64,000 bases of DNA. Origin: Verrucomicrobiia bacterium. GTDB lineage: Bacteria; Verrucomicrobiota; Verrucomicrobiia; Limisphaerales; JAEYXS01. The DNA lies in contig DASWYF010000024.1 in NCBI GenBank assembly GCA_036405135.1, forward strand, positions 124,001-188,000, in the 5' to 3' direction. Within the stretch, counting starts at the first letter, position 1. The number at the start of each line of letters is the position of its first letter. Shown one piece after another: positions 8,958 through 17,587 of the stretch. The position numbers were made by a program, and so were the translations under genes. Below the pieces are notes generated by a model. The model made no database searches. It saw only the letters and a list, made by a program, of their open reading frames with translations, and was not told the origin of the DNA.

Positions 8958-9644
8958 TCATTTCGCCAGCACTTCATCGGCGGCGATGAGGCCGTCCAAG
9001 ATGCGGATCATGCGGCGGGCATGTCGTGCGACTGCCTCTTCGTGTGTTACCACGATGATGGTGTTTCCCTTCCGGCTTAGTTCATCAAAAAGTGAAAGGA
9101 TTTCTTTGCCTGTGCGGGAGTCCAGATTTCCTGTCGGCTCATCAGCCAGCAGGATTGAAGGATTGTTCACCAAGGCGCGTGCAATAGCCACGCGTTGACG
9201 TTGACCGCCGGAAAGCTCGTTAGGTTTGTGTTCGACACGATCAGCGAGGCCTACGTGCGTTAGCGCAGCCAAAGCCCGATCATGCCGTTCATCCGCCGGC
9301 ACACCGGCATACACCATGGGTAGCTCCACGTTGCGCAAGGCACTAGCGCGAGATAGCAGATTGAAACTTTGGAAAATGAACCCGATCTCACGATTGCGCA
9401 CTTCAGCAAGTTCATTGTCATCCATCTCGCTGACATCCGTACCGTTGAGTTCATAGCGGCCGGAGCTAGGTGTATCGAGGCAGCCGAGCATGTTCATCAT
9501 CGTGGACTTGCCGGAACCGGAGGGCCCCATGATGGCGACATATTCACCACGCCCGATGGACAAGGACACCCCACGCAAGGCATGCACCGTCTCCGCGCCC
9601 ATGTCGTAATGGCGGGTGATGTCAGTTAAACGGATGAGGCTCAT
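8958..9644 (-). CDS. MacB/LolD-type ABC transporter ATPase
   Basis: 228 aa, a stand-alone nucleotide-binding subunit. Walker [11 protein letters not shown]-loop FIFQSFNLL, signature [14 protein letters not shown], Walker [13 protein letters not shown] and the H-loop VVTHE are all intact, and the EPTGNLD ending is typical of the MacB/LolD/FtsE branch. It powers the two permeases encoded just downstream. Upstream, 12 bases separate it from the MacA-like adaptor gene. Confidence 0.96.
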   Translation of the reverse strand: MSLIRLTDITRHYDMGAETVHALRGVSLSIGRGEYVAIMGPSGSGKSTMMNMLGCLDTPSSGRYELNGTDVSEMDDNELAEVRNREIGFIFQSFNLLSRASALRNVELPMVYAGVPADERHDRALAALTHVGLADRVEHKPNELSGGQRQRVAIARALVNNPSILLADEPTGNLDSRTGKEILSLFDELSRKGNTIIVVTHEEAVARHARRMIRILDGLIAADEVLAK

Positions 9645-9656
9645 GGCTGGGCACGC

Positions 9657-10940
9657 TTAAGGCTTCTTCTCTTCGTTGGCTTTGGAATCGCCAGTGCCAA
9701 TGGCCACTTTCTTGCCGTCCTCCAGATCGCGATTGATCGCTTTGTAGCTGCCCGAGACGACTTCTTGTCCCTCGCTCACGCCTTCGGTGATCTCCGCGTA
9801 ATTCTGATCACTGATGCCGCGCTTCACCGGCACCATCTTCACGGTGTCACCTTCTTTTAAAAACACGACCTCGATAGGCTTGTTCGCATTCTCTTTTTCC
9901 TTCTTGGTGGCAGCAGGCGCGTTCGTGGAAGCGGTAGCAACCGCATTAGTATTTCCCTTGGGCGGACGCGTCGTGACGCTTTGGAAGGGGACAGTGAGGA
10001 CATTTGTGCGATAACGCGTTTCGATCTCGGCGGTAACAGACATGCCAGGGCGGAAGATTTCTTTTTCCTGCACGCGGATGCGGACTTCAAAGCGCGTCGC
10101 TTCCTGCTGCGTACCGAGGGCCGAAGTCTTCGCAGTGTTGGCGATCTCCGTTACGATGCCGGTGAACTTACGATCACGGAACGCATCCACCTCCAAGCGA
10201 GTCTTTTGTCCCACGGCAATCAGCACCACATCGATTTCACCGATGTCCACGCGTGCTTCCATTTCTTCGAGATTGGAGAGCGTCATCACGTCTGTACCTG
10301 CCATGGTGGCGGTGCCTACGACGCGTTCACCTGCTTGAGAGTTCAGCTTGGTCACCACGGCATCGAGGGGGGAGTAGATCGTCGTCTTTGCCAGTTCTTC
10401 CTCGGCACGAGCTAATGACGCACGAGCAACATCCGCTTGATGAGTGGAAGCGTTCAACTGAGCTTGGGCCACATCGAAAGCTGTCTTGGCTTCCAGATAT
10501 TGTGATTCCGAGATCAGGGCTGATTTCTTTAGATCACTGGAACGCGCATGTTCGAGTCGTGCTTTTTCCAGGTTGGCCGCAGACAGATCCTTGTTCGCCA
10601 ACACAGCTTTGAGATTCGCCTCGGAGGAATTGCGGCTGGCGGTGTAGAAGTCCGGTTTGATCTTCATCAGCAGATCGCCTTTTTTCACGACCTGACCTTC
10701 CTTGATGGGCAGTTCGATGATCTCACCGCTGACTTCCGGGCTAATCTTCACTTGGAGGACAGGTTGGATGCGGCCTGTGGCTACGACGAGTTCCGTCAGG
10801 TCGCGGCGCTGGACCTTCTCGGTCTGTACCTCGACGGGCTTTTCCTCTTTGTGCGTGTATTTCCACCAGCCTGCACCGCCGCCAATAGCGATCAGCGCGA
10901 GAAATATCCACCAGCCTTTTGAGCTTTTTTTACGGGCCAT
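9657..10940 (-). CDS. MacA-like periplasmic adaptor (HlyD/RND family)
   Basis: 427 aa. A Lys-rich start and single TM anchor (GWWIFLALIAIGGGAGWW) are followed by a lipoyl/barrel-sandwich half (GRIQPVLQVKISPEVSGEII), an alpha hairpin with heptads (about 95-190), the second lipoyl half (TTIYSPLDAVVTKLNSQAGE) and a beta-barrel domain (FRPGMSVTAEIETRY). A Thr/Ala/Lys/Asn-rich insert of about 35 residues (around 310-345) interrupts the membrane-proximal domain and is unusual. First gene of the four-gene operon; the adaptor would link the permease to an outer-membrane channel. The 226-base gap to the divergent argA gene must hold the operon promoter, but no clear -35/-10 was recognised. Confidence 0.93.
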   Translation of the reverse strand: MARKKSSKGWWIFLALIAIGGGAGWWKYTHKEEKPVEVQTEKVQRRDLTELVVATGRIQPVLQVKISPEVSGEIIELPIKEGQVVKKGDLLMKIKPDFYTASRNSSEANLKAVLANKDLSAANLEKARLEHARSSDLKKSALISESQYLEAKTAFDVAQAQLNASTHQADVARASLARAEEELAKTTIYSPLDAVVTKLNSQAGERVVGTATMAGTDVMTLSNLEEMEARVDIGEIDVVLIAVGQKTRLEVDAFRDRKFTGIVTEIANTAKTSALGTQQEATRFEVRIRVQEKEIFRPGMSVTAEIETRYRTNVLTVPFQSVTTRPPKGNTNAVATASTNAPAATKKEKENANKPIEVVFLKEGDTVKMVPVKRGISDQNYAEITEGVSEGQEVVSGSYKAINRDLEDGKKVAIGTGDSKANEEKKP

Positions 10941-11166
10941 GTGCTTAAAATGATAAGGCGATTACGTGTCTCGGGCGCTTTGCACCCCTTAAATGGAACT
11001 CACTAGAAGCAAAAAGGTTCAATGCAGATTGCGCAAGCTCTATACGGTTCATTTTTCCAGTTGAATCCTTCGGCACAAGTCCCGTTAATGGTCGTGCGTT
11101 CGGCAGCGTCCGAGTAACAACCCCGGGTGGACCGGTCTCGCTACCTTCCGAACGCATGATTCCAGA

Positions 11167-12471
11167 GTGAAACCAACGGATCTGCGGGGCATCCTGCAAT
11201 ACATCCCGCGCTACCGGGAAAAGACGTTCGTCATCAGCATCGATGGCGCGATCGTCACGGACGAGAACTTTGCCAACATCCTGCTGGACATCGCCGTCCT
11301 GCGCTCGCTGAACATCCGTGTCGTGCTCGTTCACGGTGCCGCCGCGCAGATTCGCTCGCTCGCCGAGCAGCAAGGCGTGCCTGCTTCCGATCTGGATGGT
11401 TCCGGCATTACAGATGCGGAGACACTGAAGCTTTCCCTCACCGCAGCAAATCGCCTGACGCACGAAATCCTCGAAGGACTTTGCACGCATGACATCCGTG
11501 CTGTCTGCACGAATGCCGTCATCGCGCATCCGAAGGGTATCATCAACGGCATCGACCACCTCTTCACCGGCAAGGTGGAGCGTATCGATGTGGAGATGCT
11601 GCAATCGCTGCTCACTCAAGGCATGGTACCAGTCATCCCGCCTCTGGGTTTCGATGGCGATGGCAAGACGTATCGTGTGAATTCAGACGCCGTTGCTGGC
11701 GCGTTGGGTGAAGCCTTAAAGGCGACGAAAATCCTTTTCATCACCAGCTACGATGGCTTGATCCGGCAGGGGCAAGTCATCCGCCAAGTGCAGGTCAGCG
11801 ACTTGGATAAGATGCTGGCTGCTGGAAGAAACGAATTTCATCCAGAGTTGCTGTCCAAAGCGGTTCACGCGGCTGCCGCTTGCCGTGCGGGCATTCCGCG
11901 AGTTCATGTCATCAATGGTGAAGTCGATGAAGGGTTGCTGGCGGAAGTGTTCTCCAATGAAGGCATCGGCACGCTCGTGTATGCGAATGAATACCAGCAG
12001 ATCCGCAAGGCGATGAAGAAGGACATCCGCAGCATCCTCGCGCTGTCGAAGAACGCGATGGCCAATGCGGAATTGGTGAAGCGCACGCGCCCGATGATCG
12101 AAAAGAACTTGGGCGATTACTACATCTTCGAGATTGATAAAAACCCGGTCGCTTGCGTGGCTCTGCACACTTATCCCGAAGTGGGCAAGGGTGAGTTGGC
12201 ATTCCTGTTTGTCAGTCCATCGCACGAGAACCAGGGCATCGGGCGCAAACTCATCCAGTTCGTGGAGACGAAGGCGAAAGAGATGGGTTTGAACACTCTC
12301 ATCACGCTTTCCACACAGGCATTCAGCTACTTCCAATCCAAAGGCGGCTTTGTGGAAGGTAATCCTGCGGATCTGCCCAGTATGCGGCGCGAGAAGTATG
12401 ATAATAGTGGGCGTAACTCCAAGGTGCTGGTGAAGCCTCTGACACCCGCGGCTATGGCGAAGGCCAGTTGA
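11167..12471 (+). CDS. argA: N-acetylglutamate synthase (amino-acid kinase + GNAT)
   Basis: 434 aa, close to the usual ArgA length. Makes N-acetylglutamate from acetyl-CoA and glutamate, the first step of arginine synthesis. The N-terminal half is an amino-acid-kinase domain (FVISIDGAIVTDENF, VVLVHGAAAQIRSLAEQQG near residue 57, TYRVNSDAVAGALGEAL), the arginine-sensing part in this family. The C-terminal 150 residues are a GNAT domain with LAFLFVSPSHENQGIGRKL, which contains the acetyl-CoA pyrophosphate loop (Q-G-I-G-R-K). Feedback inhibition by arginine is expected from the family. The start is GTG at 11167. The stop overlaps the start of the L,D-transpeptidase gene (TGATG). Confidence 0.95.
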   Translation: MKPTDLRGILQYIPRYREKTFVISIDGAIVTDENFANILLDIAVLRSLNIRVVLVHGAAAQIRSLAEQQGVPASDLDGSGITDAETLKLSLTAANRLTHEILEGLCTHDIRAVCTNAVIAHPKGIINGIDHLFTGKVERIDVEMLQSLLTQGMVPVIPPLGFDGDGKTYRVNSDAVAGALGEALKATKILFITSYDGLIRQGQVIRQVQVSDLDKMLAAGRNEFHPELLSKAVHAAAACRAGIPRVHVINGEVDEGLLAEVFSNEGIGTLVYANEYQQIRKAMKKDIRSILALSKNAMANAELVKRTRPMIEKNLGDYYIFEIDKNPVACVALHTYPEVGKGELAFLFVSPSHENQGIGRKLIQFVETKAKEMGLNTLITLSTQAFSYFQSKGGFVEGNPADLPSMRREKYDNSGRNSKVLVKPLTPAAMAKAS

Positions 12472-13073
12472 TGCAACTTCCGCCCGGCAATATCTTTCAT
12501 TATCCCTCGGCGCTCAAATCCGAACGCCGGTTGCCGAAAGAGTTGCCGTTGCGTGCGAAACGGCAGAACGTCGCTCCGACCAGTTTCATCCTCTGCGCTT
12601 CCATTCGTGAGCAACGCATGGATTTGTTCTCGGCTGATCTGCCGTTGCGCCCGACATGGAATTCGTATCTGTTCACCCGACGTTACCTTGTTTCTACCTC
12701 GCGTTTTGGCATTGGGGAGACAGAGAATTCGAATTATACACCACGGGGTTTGCATAAGATTGGACGCAAGGTTGGGGGTGGCTGGCCAGTGGGCACGGCG
12801 TTTAAGAGCCGTCAACCGATCGGCAGTACATGGCAGGGGATGCCGAATGCACCGATTGCCCATCGCATCATGTGGCTCGAAGGGTTAGAGCCGGGTTTCA
12901 ATCGTGGTGAAGGCGTGGATACATTCAAACGTTATGTTTACATCCATGGCTTAGGGAATGAACCCAGCCTGGGGCGGCCTGATTCCCACGGCTGCATCCA
13001 TCTTTCCTCGTCGGACATCATGCCGCTCTACGACCGTTTACCGGAAGGCACACTGGTCTGGATTCAGCCGTGA
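12471..13073 (+). CDS. L,D-transpeptidase (YkuD family) without obvious signal peptide
   Basis: 200 aa. The YkuD catalytic motif is intact: YIHGLG, then SHGCIHLSSSD with catalytic Cys175, and an N-terminal beta-rich part that ends in WPVGTAFKSRQPIG. L,D-transpeptidases make 3-3 peptidoglycan cross-links or attach lipoproteins, using tetrapeptide stems. The N terminus (MQLPPGNIFHYPSALKSERR) has no hydrophobic signal, which is odd for a periplasmic enzyme. The start ATG overlaps the argA stop by one base; a TTG directly before it would not add a signal sequence. Followed after 20 bases by the large propeller protein. Confidence 0.88.
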   Translation: MQLPPGNIFHYPSALKSERRLPKELPLRAKRQNVAPTSFILCASIREQRMDLFSADLPLRPTWNSYLFTRRYLVSTSRFGIGETENSNYTPRGLHKIGRKVGGGWPVGTAFKSRQPIGSTWQGMPNAPIAHRIMWLEGLEPGFNRGEGVDTFKRYVYIHGLGNEPSLGRPDSHGCIHLSSSDIMPLYDRLPEGTLVWIQP

Positions 13074-13093
13074 GAGGCTGGTAGGTTGCGCGC

Positions 13094-16027
13094 GTGTCGC
13101 TGACTGCCATTCAATCTCGAATCATCCATTATTGGATCGCAGTCGTCTGTCTGGCGTTCACAGCGGCCCTTCACGCACAGGCTCCCAAGCTGCTTTGGAC
13201 CGCTGATTTGGGTCATCGCATTCAGTCTTCTCCGGCTCTTGGTGCAGATGGAAATATCTACATCGGCACAGATGATGGCTTTATCCATGCCATCAAACCG
13301 GATGGTAGCATCGCCTGGACGAGTCGCAGTGAAGCCGCTGTTGTTTCAACGCCTGCCGTCGATACCCAAGGCACCGTTTACTTTGGTTCCATGGACAAGC
13401 TGTTCTACGCGGTGAACCCCGATGGACGAGGTAAGTGGTTCACTTCTTTGCGCGCGGAGATAGCGAGTTCTCCGGCGATCACGGCTGAAGGAGATGTGAT
13501 TGTCGCTACAACGCAAGGCGCTGTGGTTTGCTACAATGCTGCGGGTAATGAACGCTGGCGCTATGCGATCAATGAACCGATTGTTTCTTCTCCCGCTATC
13601 GGTGCCGAGAGGATGATCTATTTCGGCGGGCAGGATGGAAATCTCTACGCGCTTCGCCTAAATGGCGCGCTCTTTTGGCAACAAAGCCTGGGCGAACGCA
13701 TCAACGCTTCGCCCGCCGTTGGACCTGATGGAAATATCTACATAGCTACTGTGACGGGCAAAGTGGCTGCCATTTCTCCATTAGGGAAAATATTATGGGA
13801 AAAGAATCTTAATAGTCCGGTCCGCTCGTCTCCTGCGCTTACTTCAGATGGGCATATCCTCATTGGAACGGATGAAGGCAAGCTCTTCAGTCTGCAACCA
13901 GATGGGGTGATCGGTTGGACATTTGAAATACCGGGTGTGGATGTTTCCATCCGCTCGACTCCAGCGGTGACACAGAATGGTGTTATTCTTTTCGGAAGTT
14001 ACAATGGCAACCTTTACGGTGTGTCGGCTGCTAAAGGCCAGTTGCTTTGGACCCAAAAGACCGGCGATAAAATCTCCGCGTCACCCTTGGTTCTTCCAAA
14101 CGGAACCATCGTCATCGGTTCATGGGATGGAAAAGTCTATGCCTACGCTGGCACCAGTGACTTGGCGACCGATACGTGGTCATCATTTCGTGGTAATCCG
14201 CAGCGGACGGGCTTGGCGGTCCTTAGCAATGCACCAGCGGCTCTGAAACTGGCGCTGACTCCGGCAGAGAAAATATTGCTATCGCCAGCAACAGTAGCCG
14301 TACAAGTAGAACCGCAAGGTGTCATTGAAACTCCCACGGCAGTGCGTCTTTTGGTGAACGGAAAGCAGTACTCGCAGCTTACTGCAGCGCCTTTCACTTG
14401 GACTTGGGTGGAAACCAATGTCGGTGTTTTTAATATCGTAGCCGAGGCTGTTTTCCCCAGCCGACCTGTTTTGCTCTCGACCACACAGACAGTTGCTGTG
14501 CAAGCGATGTCATCGGATACCATCAAACCTAAGCTGGAGATCAAGGCTCCAGATTCCAATCCACGCGTCATGATTCCGCAGCTTACTCTATCCGGTACAG
14601 CGGAAGACAATATGGGCGTCAGTCGTGTGGAGTATCAGTTGAACAAAGGCGTGTGGCAGGCGGCCAATGGCACGACAAATTGGACGGCGCCTGTTGCTCT
14701 TGTCGCTGGTGAAAATGATGTGATTGTTCGTGCAGTCGATGCAGTGGGCAATACTTCTGCGGAAGAGAAACGGACTTTCCGCCGGATCGTGATGGCTACA
14801 CCGGCTGTGGATATCATCGGCGAAGGCTCGGTGAAACCAGATCTGCGAAAAGGGGAGCTGGAAGTTGGCAATACTTATACGGCTACCGCTGAACCAACGG
14901 AAGGCTGGCTCTTCATTGGTTGGAGCGGCAGTGTGACGAATACGAGCACTAAGTTATCCTTCACCTTGCAGACAAACACGGTATTGCGCGCCGAGTTCAA
15001 ACCTAACCCTTTTAAGATCATAGCAGGAGATTTTCACGGGCTAATTTTTCAAACAAATGCGGTTACTGCCGGTCATGCGGGGCACTTTACGCTTACGACA
15101 TCGGAGAAGGGTGCGTTCAAAGTCCGCCTAATTCTTAGCGGGGTGATGCACAATCTCAGTGGGCAGTTCGATGCCGATGGTCTGGCAAGTGCAGTCATTT
15201 TGGATGAACGCCAGCAGGCTTTGAGCATTCGATTTAACCTGAACTGGCGCAACACACCTAACCTCATCACTGGCAACCTGACTACGGAAAGCGGTATGGC
15301 TGAGGTTTTGGGCGACAGGCTTGCTTTCAATGGAAAAGACCGGCGCACGCCTTACGCTGGAAACTATACGGTGAGCCTTTCTTCGCCGACGAATGCGGGC
15401 AATCCTTCAGGCAATGGTTATGCATTGGTGCAAGTCGCGGAAGATGGTCGCATCCAGATGAAGGGTCTTTTGAGCGATGGCACGGCTATTGAACAAACGA
15501 CCTATATTTCTCCGGAAGGATTGTGGCCGTTTTATCTCGCACCTTATGGCAGCCGCAGTTTGCTCACAGGTTGGCTGCGTTTTGGTAGCGAATCGTTCGC
15601 TGATCTGCATGGTAATTTACAGTGGATACGGCCTAGTGTGGCAGGGACTAACGCATTTGCGCCCGGTTGGCAACGGAGCCTGACAGTCATCGGTTCCAAG
15701 TATATTCCACCCGCGCGCAAGCAAACGGTGTTTGGATGGAAGGATGGATTGGTAGGTTTGAAAGGAGAGGGATTGCCTGATTTGATCGTGTTCAAACTAC
15801 AGTTCAAGGATAACAACGACATCATCCTCAATGGGGTGACGGCTGATATCATGAATCTGAAGGTATCGGCTGACACCGGCCATTTCACTGGGCAGTTCGT
15901 GCATCCGGATTTCGACAAGCCCGTGCCAATGGAAGGTGTAATGCTCCAAAAGCAGAATCATGGGATGGGATTTTTCCTCACGCCCAAGGCAGGTGGCTCA
16001 GTCTTCATCAGTCCCTCCAGTCCTTAG
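13094..16027 (+). CDS. Exported PQQ-type beta-propeller protein with Ig-like and InlB-like repeats
   Basis: 977 aa starting at GTG 13094. Signal peptide (YWIAVVCLAFTAALHAQA) then seven or more PQQ/BamB-like propeller repeats over about residues 35-360, each with the core SSPAxGxDGxIYxGxxDGxxxA. Next comes an Ig-like region (about 380-580, RVEYQLNKGVWQAANGTTNW and VRAVDAVGNTSAEEKRTF), a block like the InlB B-repeat (YTATAEPTEGWLFIGWSGSV to RAEFKPNPF, about 590-640), and a C-terminal beta-rich half of unknown type. No catalytic motif is visible; the likely role is binding or display at the cell surface. It has a 20-base gap to the transpeptidase gene. Confidence 0.85.
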   Translation: MSLTAIQSRIIHYWIAVVCLAFTAALHAQAPKLLWTADLGHRIQSSPALGADGNIYIGTDDGFIHAIKPDGSIAWTSRSEAAVVSTPAVDTQGTVYFGSMDKLFYAVNPDGRGKWFTSLRAEIASSPAITAEGDVIVATTQGAVVCYNAAGNERWRYAINEPIVSSPAIGAERMIYFGGQDGNLYALRLNGALFWQQSLGERINASPAVGPDGNIYIATVTGKVAAISPLGKILWEKNLNSPVRSSPALTSDGHILIGTDEGKLFSLQPDGVIGWTFEIPGVDVSIRSTPAVTQNGVILFGSYNGNLYGVSAAKGQLLWTQKTGDKISASPLVLPNGTIVIGSWDGKVYAYAGTSDLATDTWSSFRGNPQRTGLAVLSNAPAALKLALTPAEKILLSPATVAVQVEPQGVIETPTAVRLLVNGKQYSQLTAAPFTWTWVETNVGVFNIVAEAVFPSRPVLLSTTQTVAVQAMSSDTIKPKLEIKAPDSNPRVMIPQLTLSGTAEDNMGVSRVEYQLNKGVWQAANGTTNWTAPVALVAGENDVIVRAVDAVGNTSAEEKRTFRRIVMATPAVDIIGEGSVKPDLRKGELEVGNTYTATAEPTEGWLFIGWSGSVTNTSTKLSFTLQTNTVLRAEFKPNPFKIIAGDFHGLIFQTNAVTAGHAGHFTLTTSEKGAFKVRLILSGVMHNLSGQFDADGLASAVILDERQQALSIRFNLNWRNTPNLITGNLTTESGMAEVLGDRLAFNGKDRRTPYAGNYTVSLSSPTNAGNPSGNGYALVQVAEDGRIQMKGLLSDGTAIEQTTYISPEGLWPFYLAPYGSRSLLTGWLRFGSESFADLHGNLQWIRPSVAGTNAFAPGWQRSLTVIGSKYIPPARKQTVFGWKDGLVGLKGEGLPDLIVFKLQFKDNNDIILNGVTADIMNLKVSADTGHFTGQFVHPDFDKPVPMEGVMLQKQNHGMGFFLTPKAGGSVFISPSSP

Positions 16028-16084
16028 TTTTCTTTTCCTGCTGTCATTCTTGATACTTTGAGGTAGTATGCAGCCACTATTTCG

Positions 16085-16717
16085 ATGCGAGTTCGTATCA
16101 AGATTTGCGGGATAACGTCCGTGGCAGATGCCCAGGCCGCAGTAGAGGCCGGAGCAGACGCTATCGGGCTGATGCTTTGGGGGCCGAGCAAGCGGTTTGT
16201 GACCAATGCGCAAGCTGCTGAGGTCGTGCGTTCTCTTCCGCCATTCGTCAGCAAAGTAGGGGTATTCGTTGATCCAAACGCTGGTGAAGTCTTCCGAGCG
16301 GTCGAGGAGATCGGGTTGGATACCATCCAACTTCACGGAGCGGAGACACCGGAGTTTTGCCGCCAGTTCGCTGCCTTGAAGGTGATGAAGGCGTTTCGTA
16401 TCAAGGATGCATCCTCCTTGGCGACGTTGACGGATTACAATACGGACGCGTGGTTGCTGGATAGCTATGTAGCGGGTCAGCAAGGTGGAACAGGGGCTGC
16501 GTTCAACTGGGACTTGGCCGTGCAGGCAAAGGACTCAGGCCGTCCTATCGTGCTGGCGGGTGGCTTGACCCCTGAGAACATCGCAGAAGCGGTGCATGAG
16601 GTGTGGCCTTATGCGGTGGATGTCTCCAGCGGGGTAGAGTCTGCCCCAGGTAAAAAAGACACGGAGCTGATGCGGAGATTTGTTGAGGCGGTGCACGGCA
16701 TAGATAGCTTGGATTGA
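16085..16717 (+). CDS. trpF: Phosphoribosylanthranilate isomerase
   Basis: 210 aa TIM barrel of tryptophan synthesis; isomerises N-(5-phosphoribosyl)anthranilate. All family signatures are in order: RIKICGI with catalytic Cys8, VGVFVD, TIQLHG, the LLDSY segment with the catalytic Asp near residue 127, GGTGAAFNW, LAGGLTPENI and YAVDVSSGVES (phosphate loop). No other trp genes are close, so the pathway is dispersed. Translation starts at the ATG at 16085 right before the first strand. Confidence 0.96.
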   Translation: MRVRIKICGITSVADAQAAVEAGADAIGLMLWGPSKRFVTNAQAAEVVRSLPPFVSKVGVFVDPNAGEVFRAVEEIGLDTIQLHGAETPEFCRQFAALKVMKAFRIKDASSLATLTDYNTDAWLLDSYVAGQQGGTGAAFNWDLAVQAKDSGRPIVLAGGLTPENIAEAVHEVWPYAVDVSSGVESAPGKKDTELMRRFVEAVHGIDSLD

Positions 16718-16771
16718 TATTGGGGCGCGGGCTGAGTTGCTCTTCTTGGATGTCCGGCTTACACTCGCGGC

Positions 16772-17173
16772 ATGAGTTTAGCCAAGAAATTGCTGCATAC
16801 CCGCTATCGCCTGAATGATCTCGAGAAGTCGGTAAAGTTTTACAAGGAGATCCTCGGCTTAGAAGAAGTGCGACGGCACAAATCACCACGCGGCTCTGAA
16901 CTGGTGTTCATGAAGACGCCTGAGAGCGAGGAATTGATCGAGCTTTGCTATTTTCCCAGCAGCGGACCGGTGGTGGTGCAGACAGATCTGACGCATCTGG
17001 CCTTTGAGGTGGATAGCCTGGAGGAGTTCGGCAAACACTTGGAGAAACACGGCCTGAAATATTCTGATGGCCCCACCTTGCGGCCGGATGGCAATGGCGG
17101 CTTTGCTTTCATCGATGCGCCAGAGGGGTATGAGATCGAGCTGATCCAAGCGCCGAAGAAGTTCTTTAGCTGA
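16772..17173 (+). CDS. Glyoxalase/VOC-fold protein
   Basis: 133 aa, one VOC (glyoxalase I/bleomycin resistance) fold made of two beta-alpha-beta-beta-beta units. The first unit starts with LLHTRYRLNDLEKSVKFYKE and holds the first metal-ligand His; LIELCYF carries a likely Glu ligand; THLAFEVDSLEEF has the second His; and GYEIELIQ has the final Glu. All four ligand positions of lactoylglutathione lyase are occupied, so a GloA-like detoxification of methylglyoxal adducts is plausible, although many VOC enzymes share these ligands. Confidence 0.88.
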   Translation: MSLAKKLLHTRYRLNDLEKSVKFYKEILGLEEVRRHKSPRGSELVFMKTPESEELIELCYFPSSGPVVVQTDLTHLAFEVDSLEEFGKHLEKHGLKYSDGPTLRPDGNGGFAFIDAPEGYEIELIQAPKKFFS

Positions 17174-17186
17174 GTTTAATTCGGAG

Positions 17187-17516
17187 ATGAGTGAAAAGGT
17201 CCAGCGAGGGATAGATGCTAGGCATCGTTTAAAGAAACGATATCGAAAGCTTTTTACTGAACTTTCAGCCCTGTTGTTCCGTCATGATCCCATTGGTATC
17301 AGTTTCGATGACAATACTGATGAGTATGAGCTAGAAGTGGGGACAATTCTGCCTCGGCTTGCTACATGTTCATCTAAAGACGACGTGCAGCGAGTGGTTT
17401 ATGAGGAGATGGTCAATTGGTTTGACGCCGAGATTGCTGGGAGTTTTGAAAGCTATCAACTAGTTGCGGAAGAGATCTGGATGATTTGGAGACGGGAAGA
17501 TGGTGTGGATCGATAA
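17187..17516 (+). CDS. Small conserved-type protein of unknown function (HDPIGI motif)
   Basis: 109 aa, acidic and soluble, without signal peptide or TM helix. It has a helical start (RHRLKKRYRKLFTELSALLF), the segment RHDPIGISFDDNTDEYELEV, then TILPRLATCSSKDDVQRVVY and a Trp-rich end. Small proteins with an HDP-x-G...EYxxE...ILPRL layout recur in bacterial genomes, sometimes as single genes and sometimes as immunity-like partners, but this is memory of a pattern and not a firm family call. It sits 13 bases after the glyoxalase gene. Confidence 0.7.
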   Translation: MSEKVQRGIDARHRLKKRYRKLFTELSALLFRHDPIGISFDDNTDEYELEVGTILPRLATCSSKDDVQRVVYEEMVNWFDAEIAGSFESYQLVAEEIWMIWRREDGVDR

Positions 17517-17587
17517 GTCTCTTAATATTGCGACGGGAAAGGTCGTGAGGTTGACAGTCCCGGCGTTCCTTTCCGATACTCCTCTTT

